From Hexactinellida sp. DTS-2022 (lineage: Eukaryota > Porifera > Hexactinellida): DNA of 64,000 nucleotides. Location: contig JAPNXP010000002.1 of NCBI GenBank assembly GCA_028753945.1, positions 13,702,001 to 13,766,000 on the forward strand. Reading direction: 5' to 3'. Below are positions 22,240 through 34,149 of the stretch, piece after piece; position 1 is the first letter of the stretch, and the number at the start of each line of letters is the position of its first letter. The translations under genes and the position numbers were made by a program. The notes beneath the pieces are model-generated. The model ran no database searches, had not been told where the DNA came from, and saw nothing but the letters and a program-made list of their open reading frames with translations.

Positions 22240-22953
22240 TCCGCTCTACAGGCCAGAGTTAGATTGTCCCGCTCAAATTTTTAGCATCGGTGTCCCATAT
22301 GTTACAGATGTGCATCTCGAGCCAAATTTTTGATGAACCATTTTTTAATACCACTTTGACACCTTTGAAAATTTGTCATGTCCATAACTCAAAAAATGTT
22401 ATACTAAACCCGCAATTTTTATTTCACCATTGGATTCACCATAAAATTTTGCTTCTGATGGGAGAATAGGAAATTTAATAAAGCGTTTAATTCATGCCAT
22501 AAATGGGTGTTGAAATTTCTTTGTTTACTCAGTTCAGTTAAAAGTGTTAAATCTAATTCTATTGTTTCAACTTGTAATAATTATATTGATTCAACTTGTG
22601 AGATCGAGTAGGCTTCTATATTCTAATTAAAAATTAAGATTATATATTCCTTTTGACAACGACAAATTATGTGATTATATTTCCTTCTGCAAGAATACTT
22701 GCACTGTTAATATACTGACGTAATTAATTATAATTAATTCAGTCAGTATACGATATAGATGCTTCCAATTTGTTTATTAGGGGTTATCGAGTGTGCGGAA
22801 TTACTATTTATGACAAATAATTAATCTTAATAAATTTAAGTTGACATTGAAATAGGTGTTAATTATTAATCATTTTAATAATTAATACTAATTTGGAAAA
22901 TAACATTAATCTCAGAGATGATACAAGGTGATCTCCCAACACGCACATAAAAT
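22240..22953 (-). repeat. Inverted repeat-unit copy
   Basis: Reverse-complement type A unit, starting at TCCGTATCCGCTCTACAGG and containing GGGGTTATCGAGTGTGCGG near 22,780. Its segment 22,716-22,750 is an uninterrupted version of the site into which a hAT MITE inserted at 24,325. Confidence 0.75.
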
Positions 22954-23066
22954 CCAAAATTGCAGCCTGTGCCGAAGCATGTTACTTTGGTGGCACTATA
23001 TTTTGTTGGTTGTTTATTGATAGTGCCTCCAAAGGAACATGCTGTCGGCACAGGCTGCAATTTTGG
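22954..23066 (+). mobile_element. Hairpin MITE copy 9
   Basis: Same family with both arms complete. Confidence 0.85.
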
Positions 23067-23681
23067 ATTTTTTTGCCAAGTCATCAACGCCTCAAGCTGT
23101 CAAGAACCATTTGTTAATTGGTCCGAGTCACAAGGAACGGTAGATAAATTTGAAGTTTGTTTCCATCATAAACCATCTAGAGTTTAATTCTGCAAGAGTA
23201 TTCTTGCAGAAGGAAATATAATCACATAATCTGTCGTTGTTATGAAATATATAATCTTAGTTTTCAATTGAAAATTAGAAGCCTACTCGATCTCACAAGT
23301 TGAATTAATATAATAAAAACGAGTTAAAACAATAGAATTTGATTTACACTTTCAATTGAACTGAAGTGTTAGTAAACAAAGGGAATTTAAACCTCCATTT
23401 ATGGCATGAATTAAACCCATTATTAAATTCTGTCTCCTCCCATCCGACGAAGAATTTTATGGTGAATCCAATGGTAAAATAAAAATTTAGGGTTTAGTAT
23501 AACATTTTTTGAGTTATGGACCAAATAATCTTAAAAATGTGTTAAAAATGTGTCCAAAAAATGTTAATCAAAAATCGTAACCCCAGGTGCAAATTAGACG
23601 GTCCCATCGCACCTATACGCCAAGTTTCAGCCCATCAACTATAAAACTCTGGGCAGGGCACCGTCTACGGAAAAAAAAAAT
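23067..23681 (+). repeat. Forward repeat-unit copy
   Basis: Forward unit ending GGGCAGGGCACCGTCTACGG and followed by the next hairpin. It is shortened and lacks the middle part of the full unit. No genes. Confidence 0.7.
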
Positions 23682-23793
23682 CCAAAATTGCAGCCTGTGC
23701 CGACGCATGTTCCTTTGGTGGCACTATATTTGGTGGTGGTTTATTGATAGTGCCTCCAAAGGAACTTGCTGTCGGCACAGGCTGCAATTTTGG
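23682..23793 (+). mobile_element. Hairpin MITE copy 10
   Basis: Same family with both arms complete. Confidence 0.85.
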
Positions 23794-24316
23794 ATTTTTT
23801 ATTATTATTATTATCCTTCCGTATCCTCTCCACAGTACAGAGTATTATTAACTAAGAGGCCAAATTTTCAGGATATGTGTCTCATGGGTTACAGATGTGC
23901 ACCTGGGGTCACGATTTTTGATTACATTTTTTTGGACACATTTTTGCACCTGTTTAATATTGAAACAGGAACAATAAATAGTACCCGAAAATTAAATTTA
24001 TATGCATTCGATAGAGAATTAAATTCTACACCTTTTCACAGTGCACGAATTTTCAAATTGTACTTAGTTTGTGCCACAATTGAGTTGCAAGTTTCCTTTG
24101 TTTACTAACACTTCAGTTCAATTGAAAGTGTTAAATCTAATTCTATTGTTTCAACTCGTTATTATTATATTGATTCAACTTGTGAGATCGAGTAGGCTTC
24201 TATTTTCTAATTGAAAAAAAAGATTATATATTTCACAACAACGACAGATTATGTGATTATATTTACTTCTGCGAGAATATTATTGCACTGTTAATATACT
24301 GACGTAATTAATTATA
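23794..24316. repeat. Second copy of the 8.8-kb repeat module
   Basis: Near-identical to 8,796-9,240, including its position directly after a hairpin copy. Hairpin plus module therefore duplicated as one piece. The 173-aa frame crossing it is shared repeat sequence, not a gene. Confidence 0.75.
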
Positions 24317-24324
24317 ATTAATTC

Positions 24325-24736
24325 TAGGGCTGAAACGAATATACCGAATATTCGAATATTCGTTCGAAATGATTGAACGAATATTCGTTCGTTTGCAAAC
24401 GAATATTCGTTACGAAACGAATATTCGTTTGGACGATTATTAGATTGAAACGGATATTCGTTGACTAATTTCGGACAACAACAAGACTGTTGTATAGCTT
24501 AGAGATATCGCAAATATAAATTCACAATTATACTATCTGATTATTAGTTAACTTGGTATAATACACCTTGTAACTATTATTATACCATTGTAACATTATC
24601 AAAATCCGATTTTCCAATGTATTTTGTCTCTAGAAATTGATTTAATGCTTAGTCATCCAAACGAACGAATATTCGAATATTCGTTCGTTTAGAAAAAGGT
24701 TCGTTCGTTACATTTCGAATATTCGTTTCAGCCCTA
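24325..24736. mobile_element. hAT-type MITE, 412 bp, with 8-bp target duplication
   Basis: Begins TAGGGCTGAAACGAATAT, ends ATTCGTTTCAGCCCTA, and is flanked by ATTAATTC on both sides (24,317-24,324 and 24,737-24,744). The subterminal regions are full of CGAATATTCG palindromes. The same flank without the insert is present at 22,716-22,750. No transposase encoded. Confidence 0.88.
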
Positions 24737-24744
24737 ATTAATTC

Positions 24745-25310
24745 AGTCAGTATATTACTTATATAGATGCTTATAATTTGTTTATTAGGGGTTATCGAAG
24801 TGCGGAATTGAAATTTGATAACCAAATAATTAATTAATTATTGATGACAAAATAATTTAACTTAATAATTGTAAGTTGACATTGAAATTGGTGTTAAATT
24901 ATAAATAATATTAATTATTATTTATACTAATTAATTAAATATCTTAAATCTCAGAAATCAAATAAGATAGAAACAAACTTCCAATTTACCAATTGTTCCT
25001 TATGCCACGTAACACCTCTACAAATGGGTCTTGACACCTTGAGGTGATGATGACATCATCAAAAAAATGTGTTTTTACAATTTTGTTAATTCGATATTTA
25101 AAATGGGTTAGTTGAAGTTGGGTGATGACCCAACACTTACATAAAAAATGCTGAGTCATCAGCTATTATATTCTACTCAAACTTGAATATCTCTAAAATG
25201 AAGTGAACTAAATAGAAACTTCCACCACTCTAAGGGTCGATGCCTTCTGTAACACCTTTTTGAAATAATTTAACACCTTCATAGTGATGATGACATGGCG
25301 AAAAAAAAAT
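24745..25310 (-). repeat. Inverted repeat-unit copy
   Basis: Reverse-complement unit continuing the one interrupted by the hAT MITE, ending at TGATGACATGGCGAAAAA before the next hairpin. Confidence 0.75.
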
Positions 25311-25420
25311 CCAAAATTGCAGCAGTGCCGACAGCATGATCCATTGGAGGCACTATCAATAAGCCACCACCAAAATATAGTGCCACCAAAGGAACATGCG
25401 TCGGCACAGCTGCAATTTGG
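25311..25420 (+). mobile_element. Hairpin MITE copy 11
   Basis: Same family; the right arm has lost one T (GCTGCAATTTGG). Confidence 0.85.
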
Positions 25421-26733
25421 ATTTTTTTATTATTGTTATTTTTTCTATTTTTCTCCGTAGACGGTGCCCTGGCCAGAGCTTTATAGTTGATGGGCTGAAA
25501 CTTGGCATGTAGGTGCGATGGGACCGTCTAATTTGCACCCGGGGTTACGATTTTTGATTAACAAATTTTGGACACATCTTTAACACCTTTCAAAATATGT
25601 TTTACTAAACCCCCAAATTTTATTTCATATTTGGATTCATCTTAAAATTCTGCGTCTGTTGGGAGAAGAAAACTTTTTTAAATGGGTTTAATTTTTGCCA
25701 TAAATGGGGGTTGAAATTTCTTTGTTTACTCACACTTCAATTTCTGTAAAATTTGTTAAATCTAATTCCATTGTTTACCTTGTAATATTTATATTGATTT
25801 AACTTGTTAAATCCTACTCTATTGAATATTGATTCAACTTGCGATAATTAAATTGATTCAACTTATAAATTCCAGCTGGCTTCTATTTAATTGTAGCATT
25901 ACTATACAATGGATTAAATTAAATTAATTTATATAAGGAATTTGTTGACTTTACTCAACTCACCGTGGATAACATTGCTAAAATAAATAACTAATAATTT
26001 AATTTATTATCAATATGTAATGAATGAATGGCATTAAACTAAAGATGGTTTATGATAGAACGGTTCAGATTTTACATTCCACAACAACGACAGATTAAGT
26101 GATTATATTTATTTCGGCGAGAATATTCTTGCACAATTAATGTACTGACGTAATTTATTATAATTAATTCCTTTTGTATTTAACTTATAGAAGTTTCCAA
26201 TTGGATTATTGGGGTTATCGAGTGCGCTGAATTCAAATATGATAGTGAAATTCGATTTAAATTAATAATAAGTGTAAATAATTGAACTTTATTTATTTTG
26301 CTGTACATCATAATGGTGTTAAATTATTAATTTATTAATTAAATATTTATACTAATTACTAGATTTCATTAATCTCAGAGATGATAGAAGATAGAAACAA
26401 ACTTTCAATTTATCAATTGGTCCTTTTGCCACGTACCACCTATACAAGTGGGTCTTGACACCTTGAGGTGATGATGACATCGTCAAAAAAATGTATTTTT
26501 ACAATTTTGTGAATTAAATAATTCGCATGGGTTGGTTGGAGTTGGTTGAATACCCAACACACACTTAAAAAATGTTGAGTCATCAGAGATTATATTCTAC
26601 TGAAACTAGAATATCTCTCAAATAAAATGAGCTAAATGGAAAATTCCAACTCACTAAGGGTCGTTGCCTACTGAAACACCTTTCTGAAATAATTTAACAC
26701 CTTCATAGTGATGATGACTAGGCGAAAAAAAAT
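25421..26733 (-). repeat. Full-length inverted repeat unit
   Basis: Most complete reverse copy, about 1.3 kb, from CTCCGTAGACGGTGCCCTGG to the ACTAGGCGAAAAA before the next hairpin. It closely matches 7,948-8,682 in its right half. No genes. Confidence 0.8.
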
Positions 26734-26845
26734 CCAAAATTGCAGCTTGTGCCGACAGCATGTTCCTTTGGAGGCACTATCAATAAACCACCACCAAAAT
26801 ATAGTGCCACCAAAGGAACATGCGTCGGCACAGCAGCAATTTTGG
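26734..26845 (+). mobile_element. Hairpin MITE copy 12
   Basis: Same family; the right arm reads CAGCAGCAATTTTGG. It ends about 60 bp before the gypsy element begins. Confidence 0.85.
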
Positions 26846-26906
26846 ATTTTTATTTATTTCTAGTAGAATATTCTTGCACAATGGAACGTAATTAATCTTA
26901 TATATT

Positions 26907-27083
26907 TGTAATGTAATCAAAGGAAATTGTATAATCAACTAGTTAATCTTAATCGAGATTGTTACTAATAGTAATATAGATTAGAAGTGGAGCGGGATAT
27001 TTTGGATGTATAAATAGATTGCTAATTATGTATTTAGACTTGGTTGAATAATTACACAATTTAACAAAGATAGTTATCTTACA
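26907..27083 (+). repeat. Left LTR of the gypsy element
   Basis: Begins TG, ends CA, 177 bp. GGATGTATAAATAGATTG near 27,004 contains a TATA-box-like word that probably serves the element's promoter. The segment from about 27,004 to the end is repeated at 36,428-36,516. Confidence 0.85.
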
Positions 27084-27085
27084 AT

Positions 27086-27096
27086 TGGTAGCAGAG
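27086..27096 (+). promoter_or_regulatory. Primer binding site, initiator tRNA-Met
   Basis: TGGTAGCAGAG, two bases after the LTR, is complementary to the 3' end of animal initiator tRNA-Met (ending CTCTGCTACCA). The position is exactly that expected for minus-strand priming. Confidence 0.8.
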
Positions 27097-27105
27097 AGTC
27101 CAAAT

Positions 27106-27925
27106 ATGGCAGAAAGGTTTGTTAGTATTCCAAGGGCATTTGAAAGTGGGATATCGAGGAATGGTTTCAGCGTTACGAAATTTGTTCGTTAGCAAATGGT
27201 TGGAAATAGGAAGAGAAAGCATTCAGAATTCCGACTCTTCTTGAGAAAGAGGCTTTCGCTGTATATCTTGAACTTAGTCCAGAAGAACGAAAAGATTATA
27301 GACAAGTAAAAGACACCTTGCTAAATGGTTTTCAGCCTCCCGAAGCACGATTCATAGCCTTCATGATTTAGAAAATCGCACAATGTTACCTGGAGAATCA
27401 CCTCAGGAGTTTCTACACGCTATTAAGCAGTGTTAGGCAAGGCAATACCTGAAATGGATGACAGGTCTCGTGAGCAGTTGTTGCTACACAGATTCTTAAG
27501 TGGAATCCCTGAAAACTATAGTAAATTGATTCGAACCTCTCCGGAAATTCAAAGTACTACAGCAGCTTTGAAGAAGGCAAACTATAATCACTCTGTCAAC
27601 CAGAAGCAGAAAATAGAATAGCGTCTATCAAAAGCTCATCAGATATAATTATCGATACAAGGCTCAAGAATTTGGAAGAAAAGTTTGAGAAAGTATTGGA
27701 TAAGTTAGGAAAGAATGATGAATCATCAATGGTAATTGGCCAAAGAAGTAACAGTTCTCGAAATTCAAATTTCAGATGTTTTAAATGCAATAAAATCGGT
27801 AATATTGCTAGAATGCCGAAGTTCGAGAATATTCTGTTTTAACTGCCAGGAGCAAGGTCACATCGAAAGAAATTGCCCTTTAAACTACCAAGGGCCGACT
27901 GGAAGGAACACCAGTCGGCCGTAAA
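27106..27925 (+). pseudogene. Gypsy gag (broken)
   Basis: Starts at ATG 27,106. Gag-like helical sequence follows in more than one frame: EEWFQRYEICSLANGW, VYLELSPEERKDYRQVK, then REQLLLHRFLSGIPENY. A CCHC zinc knuckle, CFNCQEQGHIERNCP, lies near 27,836-27,880. Frameshifts fall near 27,150, 27,340, 27,430 and 27,600-27,830. In a working element this would be the particle-forming, RNA-binding protein. Confidence 0.75.
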
Positions 27926-30151
27926 GAACATTCGTTCCAAAGATGAACTAAATGATGCCTATTCAATGGTATCAACTTCTATCTCAGCTTCTTTTGATTT
28001 TGGACATTCATTGTTGGTGGATGTTACTATCGGAAATTCAATAGTTAAATCATTGCTCGATACAGGTTCATCAGTTTCTTTGATTAGAAATGAGATTGTG
28101 AAACGGTGTGGACAAAAAGTTGATTCTAACTATTTCAAGAGACTTATATCGGCTTCAGGGAATGAGTTACAAACTACGGGAAGGGTAGTTCTACCAATTC
28201 GATTTGGTATGTTGCACGTTACTCAGGAGTTTATCGTTGTCTCAGAATTAATAGCACAAGTGATTTTAGGAGTAGATTTTTTGTCAGCCAACAAAATATG
28301 TCTAGATATGGGCAAGGGGATTATTGAGTCGCCTAAAGTAGGAAAAATTTTCCCAGGAAACGAACCGAGTATTTTCGATGTTCGAGATGTTGATATAAAT
28401 AAAAATAGCAAGGTCGAATCTGACTATTACTGCTAATTGCACAGTTCATCAACAAGTTCTGGTAAAAATTCCAATATTATTGCATTTACCGAAGAAAATT
28501 CGGTTGATTGCGATGAATGTCATATTCCAATGTTTGGCAATGATATCCGTTATGAGCTGCCAAAATATCCGGAGAAATTGAAAGATTTAATTTTGGAATT
28601 TAAAGACCGTTTTCGAATACTCCTGGGCTGACGGATATTACTTGTCATCGAATTTGTACTGAAGAAAGCAAGCCTATTAGAGTACCTCCCAGGAGGATCC
28701 CTGCACAATATCAACAGGAAGTTGAGGATCAATTGCAAAACATGCTTAATCAGGGAATAATTAGAAAGAGTCATAGCCCATGGAAAGCACCAGCTGTTTA
28801 CGTAGCAAAGAAAGATGGTGGAATTCGAATTTGTGTAGATTATCGCGAATTGAACAAGAGAAATGTAAAAGACGCATATCCTCTACCTTTAACTGATGAT
28901 ATCCAGTCGTATCTTACAGGTGCACAAGTGTTCTCAAAATTGGACCTTCATTCTGGATATTGGCAACTTCCAGTTCATAAAGATGATATTGAGAAAACAG
29001 CATTCAGCCCAGGACCTGGAATGGGATTGTACGAATTTGTCCGTATGCCATTCGGAGTTTGTAATGGTCCGAGTTCATTCCAAAGAATGATGGAATCTGT
29101 ATTACAAGGTTCGAAGAACTCCAAGGTTTTCATTGATGATATTTTAGTGTTTTCAAGTTGTATGAAGGAACATGTTAAAGATTTGAGATAAGTGTTTACG
29201 AGAATAAGGAAAGCAAATCTCCCTTAGAGGAAAAAAATTCTATCTAGCAAAATCTAAAGTGTGTTATCTTGGCAGCATTTTCTCCTCCGAAGGGATGTCG
29301 CCAGATCCAGCAAAAGTAGAAGCAATCAAACAGTGGGCAATACCAAAGAATGTTTCAACATTAAGACAATTTCTAGAATTAGCTTCCTTTTATAGGAAAT
29401 TTGTTAATAATTTTGCTAACATAGCGTCACCGTTAAACAAACTGCTAGAAAAGGATGTTCATTATATAAGAGACAATGACTGTCAACAAGCATTTGAGAA
29501 GCTAAAAGAGTGTTTATCGACAAGTCCAGTCCTTAGTTATCCTAGTTTGACGGAAGGGTTTATTCTTTATACAGATGCTAGTGGCTTTGGTCTTGGTGCG
29601 GTCCTTGAGCAAGAGAATAGTGTAATATCGTATGCAAGTCGTATGTTGACGAAGGCTGAAAAGAACTAGAGTACTATCGAGAAAGAATGTCTTGTGATAG
29701 ATTTCGGTACAAAAAAGTTCCGAAATTACCTTTTGGGACGTCTTTTTCGAATAGTGACTGATCATAATCCTTTAAAATGGCTTAACGCTCAGAAAATGGA
29801 ATGACGGTTGTGCAGATGGGCTTTACAGCTTCAAGAATTTGACTATGTCATTGAATACCGTAAGGGATGCCAAAATATAAATGCTGACGCACTTTCTCGA
29901 GCCCCTCACATAAAATCGATCGCCAACGTAACTTCCAAATTTTCCAATGACCTGGATCTTGACCTAATTAGGAATGCACAAGATCAGGATGAGATTTTGA
30001 ATCGTATAAAGAATCTACTAAGGGAGGGTTCTGAAAAATGCAACGTTCACGACATTCCAAAACGTGTTTGTCAGATATGGAATCAACTTAAATTGAAGAA
30101 TGGTTTGCTTCACAGGAATTATAAAGTAAATGGTTTTGATATGAGGTGTGT

Positions 30152-30507
30152 GTGTGCCCGATTAACCATGAGGCACCTGAGGCACAGGCCTCAGGCCCCC
30201 AGCCTCTAGGGCAGTGGTTCTCAACCGGGGGTGCATGCACCCCCTGGGGGTGCGAGGTACGATTCTGGGGGGTGCGGGAAAAGAGTACAAGTTCTGTTTA
30301 TAGTAAAAAATCAACGATATTACGTGTACCAGGGGGTGCGAGAGTTGATTTTGAAAGCTAAAGGGGTGCGGAAGTTGAATTTGAAAGCTGAAGGGGTGCG
30401 GAAGTTTAAAAAGGTTAAGAAACACTGCTCTAGGGGCTCTATCGGGGTCTAAGGGGCCCCCAAATTGAGCTGTGCCTCAGGCCCCCATCTAGCTTAATCG
30501 GGCCCTG
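30152..30507. mobile_element. Outer hAT-like element in gypsy integrase
   Basis: Inverted ends with CCCGATTAA on the left (about 30,157) and TTAATCGGGCCCTG on the right. Next to them are inverted GCCTCAGGCCCCCA-type segments. GGTGTGT lies on both sides (30,145-30,151 and 30,508-30,514), a 7-8 bp target duplication. A second hAT element sits inside it. Confidence 0.7.
30212..30427. mobile_element. Inner hAT MITE, 216 bp, 8-bp target duplication
   Basis: Begins CAGTGGTTCTCAACCGGGGG, ends GTTAAGAAACACTG, and is flanked by perfect CTCTAGGG copies (30,204-30,211 and 30,428-30,435). These termini are characteristic of hAT elements. The interior is GGGGGTGCG-rich. Confidence 0.92.
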
Positions 30508-31337
30508 GGTGTGTATACCAAACCAGTAGAAGGAAATGTTTCTGCACATGAACCATGATTTACCAAGCGCGGCCCATTTTGGATGGCGAAAAACATTAGA
30601 GAGGCTGAAAAATAATGGGTATTGGATTGGTATGGCCAAAGATGTTCAACAATACTGTAGATCATGTTCTCGGTGTATGGAATCAAAACAGTATAAACCC
30701 GCTAAAATTCCGTTAGTTAGTTCTCCAATTGGTAACCCTTGGAAAAGGATTGCAGTTGATGTTCTAGACTAGAGGTTCCTATGAATTCAGGAGGAAATAG
30801 GTATATTTTGGTTATTCAGGATTATTTTACGAAATGGATGGAAGCTTTTCCCATGCCAGACCAAAAGTCAGACAGAATTGTAAGGCTCCTAAACAATTTG
30901 TTTTGTCGTCTAGGGATACCTGAGGAACTGCATAGTGACCAAGGGAGAAATTTCGAAAGCGCCTTACTATCTGCCTTGTGTAGTGCATTTGGTATAAAAA
31001 AAGACCCATACAACGCCATATCATCCACAAGGAGATGGGTTAGTAGTGAGAGCGAATCGTACACTTTTAAATATGCTGCGTACATATGTTGACAGGGAAG
31101 ACAAATGGGAACAATACCTAACCTTGATGTTATATGCATAAAATACTTCTTTTCAGTCATCTATTGAAACAACACCTTTCAATTTAATGTATGGTAGAGA
31201 ACCAGAGTTGCCTCTTGTAAAACAATTGAGTTTTGACACCACTACATACAAATTTCAATTAAAGAGAAAATGAGAAAGTGTCGTCAATTAGTAGAAGAAA
31301 GGTTAATTAATGCTGCACATGATCAAAAGAGATGGTA

Positions 31338-31500
31338 CAGTCGAAATCGGGTTTTTTTGCTTATTGGGTTTTTTTTCCTCCTTTTGTCGTGCAAAAATGT
31401 GATATCTTAATGTGTTTTCCATCGGGTTTTTTTGCTTATTGGGTTTTTTTGCCTCCTTTTGTCGTGCATTTTGGGGGGCAAAAAAACCCGATTTCGACTG
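31338..31500. mobile_element. TA-flanked MITE in gypsy (163 bp)
   Basis: Ends CAGTCGAAATCGGG and CCCGATTTCGACTG with TA on both sides. It holds an internal direct repeat of the GGGTTTTTTTGCTTATTGGG segment. Tc1/mariner-pogo type. Confidence 0.85.
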
Positions 31501-31650
31501 TACGATAAGTTTGCGAATAGATGCGATAAATTCAAGACAGGAGATACTGTTTGGTTGAGCATTCCTTATAAAAGTAAACTTCAACCAAGATGGGAAGGTG
31601 GATGGTCAGTAGTGAAGGTGGTATTAAGTAATGTTAACTTACAGATTGTA

Positions 31651-31736
31651 CAGTCGAAATCGGGTTTTTTTACCCCCAAAATGCACGACAAAAGGAGGCA
31701 AAAAACCCAATAAGCAAAAAAACTCGATTTCGACTG
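31651..31736. mobile_element. TA-flanked MITE in gypsy (86 bp)
   Basis: Same termini as 31,338-31,500 and TA flanks, but without the internal duplication. It is the shorter member of the same family, only 150 bp away. Confidence 0.85.
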
Positions 31737-32004
31737 TACATGAAGACGGAAGAGTGCGTGTTGTCCATTTGAACAGAATCCAGCGACGATACATTAGAGA
31801 GGTAGTAAATGGAAACGATTTCGAAAATTATGCGTTTTATGGGCAAAGTAGTCAAGATGAAAATTTGGACAACATAGATCTAGACTCAACGCTGGAATTA
31901 GAGAGTGAAGAGGAAGTAATTACAACTCCCACACTATTACCTAGGAGATCAACTAGGATTAGAAAACAGCCTACTTACCTCCAGGATTATGAACTATGTT
32001 AAAG

Positions 32005-32035
32005 CATAGCCTACTCTATATATGGCCTGACAGTA
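32005..32035 (+). repeat. P-like left terminal inverted repeat
   Basis: 31 bp, first bases CATAGCCTAC, last bases GCCTGACAGTA. Exact reverse complement at 36,394-36,424. Confidence 0.9.
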
Positions 32036-33386
32036 ACCTATAAAATATGGACCAAGGATGAAGGAGAAGATGGTAATATTTATCCAACCACAATATTTAT
32101 TTTCAAAAATAATAATAATAATCAACCACATTAATTAGAAATATTCTTGAAATATATACAACTATTGATCAGATTTTATTCCAAACTCTTCTATTGACGT
32201 ACAATCTCATCCTTTTAATTTCGCTCTGGTATTTTATTCATATTAGCTTCTATTCATGCCTAACTCGTGTTCTGTTCCCGGTTGCAAGAGCAATTACAAC
32301 CCAGATTACCATGTTCCTGTGTTCAAGATGCCTCAAAATCCACCAACCCTGAATCATGCCTGGACATGCGCTCTTCGTCGCGAGGATATCGGTGACCTGA
32401 AGGTGGTCTATGTATGTATCGACCATTTCAGAAAAAAGACATAGACTACACTTTCCAAGTCCCAAGAGGAGATGGTACTTTTACTGAAGTACCGCGGGAA
32501 AATCCAAAGCTGAAGGAAGGCGCTGTACCAAGTTTACTAACTCGCTGCCCAGCATATTACTCATCCAAACCTAACAAACGGAATCGCTTCTCATACGATG
32601 CAAAAGAGGAAGAATTGATGAACCAAACACTACAACTCAGCTTGAGATCCGAGAGTCAAGAGAAAGAGAAGCACAGTGGCTTATGGCAGGGAATAGACCA
32701 ATTATTGAGGTCTGTATTATTGTGTTTTCCAGCTTGTTTATTGTTATTTGATTGCCATAGTGTTCTAAATTTCAAATTTCCAGCTTATCTAAAGCCTACA
32801 AGTATATAAAAATTGCCTTCGAACGTTGGAGTAATTTAGTTCCATTTGCGGTTTTGTTGGAATTTGAAATAAGGTATTCTACTTAGAGTCAATATAATTA
32901 TGTTACTATGGCAATTTTTTGTGTGTACTAAATTTAGATTAGTAATATAAGTATTCTGAAACTGTATTTTTTAATCATAGTAGTGTAGCTTAAATATTTT
33001 TCCAAGAAATATTATTTTTAATATCACCTGTAAAATTAAACAAATTGTAACAAATCTAGATATTTGAAGTGTGCGGAAACACCATTATGCAAAGAAATGC
33101 AAATTGAATATACTTTCAGAAAATCAATTAATGTATGTAGAGTTAGTATACAAAGTCACAACCTCCGGTTCGCTCCGGAAATAAAAATATATACTACATT
33201 CCAATGTGAGCATTCGGTTACTATGCAAGATTCCAAGTCTCAATTTGGTAACTGCAATTCAATATCCATTGTAACCACCAAGTTATTTGATTCTGCTGTT
33301 TCATATGTGATATATATTTTGTTTTAAGATAGTAGTGACCATAATTCGCGTCAATTTTCATTCATTTTTTTGTGTATTTATCTCAA

Positions 33387-34007
33387 ATGGCAGCTAGTGA
33401 TCAGAATATCCCCAAGACCAGACTTGATTTGGCAAAGATTTTGAAGTCGCATGAATTCAATATTCAAGCAGCATTGACTGAAATTGAAGAGTCTGTTGGA
33501 ATAAATAATAGTGCCTTGCAATCATTGCTATGGAGGGTTCGTAATAATGTGAGGAAAGGAAGGAAGTCAGTTGACGAATTGGATGGAGAATGGTGGAATT
33601 CTCAAATCGATTTTAATTATGGACTTTAAAAAGAGTCGTCTATCAACTCCAGCTGACTTTACTACGTCCTCTGTGCCTGATGAAAGTAGACCTATCCATA
33701 GAAAGAGTCTCGATAGTGTTTATTTGAAACATCAGAGATCACGCCTCTCTAAATTACTGGAGTGCATTAAAGAAATTTCAGAAATTGAAGACATGTCAGA
33801 AATTTCAATCGCAGCTATTTCTTTACAATTGGTATCCAATCAAGACGATAACCGTCAGTTAGCTCAGATTTCCAAAAAGATTGCCTATGCTGGAGATTTT
33901 AGTGATGCGATAACACGAAAAAAGTTCCGATTGATAAGTAGTTGTTTCTTCTTGATTATTTGGAAATTGGTAAAAGAAAATATACGAGCTTACGTCAGCT
34001 GTAAATA
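33387..34007 (+). pseudogene. Unidentified protein fragments within the P-like element
   Basis: Two overlapping frames. The first reads MAASDQNIPKTRLDLAKILK and then ALQSLLWRVRNNVRKGRKS. The second reads ESRPIHRKSLDSVYLKHQRS, then SKLLECIKEISEIEDMSEIS. They look like one broken helical protein. The family is not recognised: it could be the middle part of the transposase or a separate nested element. Confidence 0.35.
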
Positions 34008-34149
34008 GTGTATTATATAATTAATAAACCTATTTTGAATGAATTAAGGCAATAAGTAAATTAATTTTCTAAGCAATTCCTAGGTACAGTCGACACATAA
34101 TTGCAAAATATTAATTTAAGGGGTTAAATTAATTAATACCAGAAAAAAA

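Larger units (their letters stand above)
27926..32002 (+). pseudogene. Gypsy pol: protease-RT-RNase H-integrase (broken)
   Basis: Protease LLDTGSSVSLI near 28,055. RT from about 28,720, with KDGGIRICVDYRELNK, SKLDLHSGYWQL and the active site FIDDILVFS (Phe where most relatives have Tyr). RNase H with LYTDASGFGLGAVLEQ near 29,570, a TAG stop at 29,667 and DALSRAP near 29,885. Integrase zinc-finger region near 30,536-30,690, DVLD near 30,755 and LHSDQGRNFES near 30,932. The catalytic Glu that should follow GLV is Val (GTG at 31,046-31,048). The tail ends RRSTRIRKQPTYLQDYELC at 32,002. Stops, slips and five inserted elements show that it is inactive. Confidence 0.88.
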
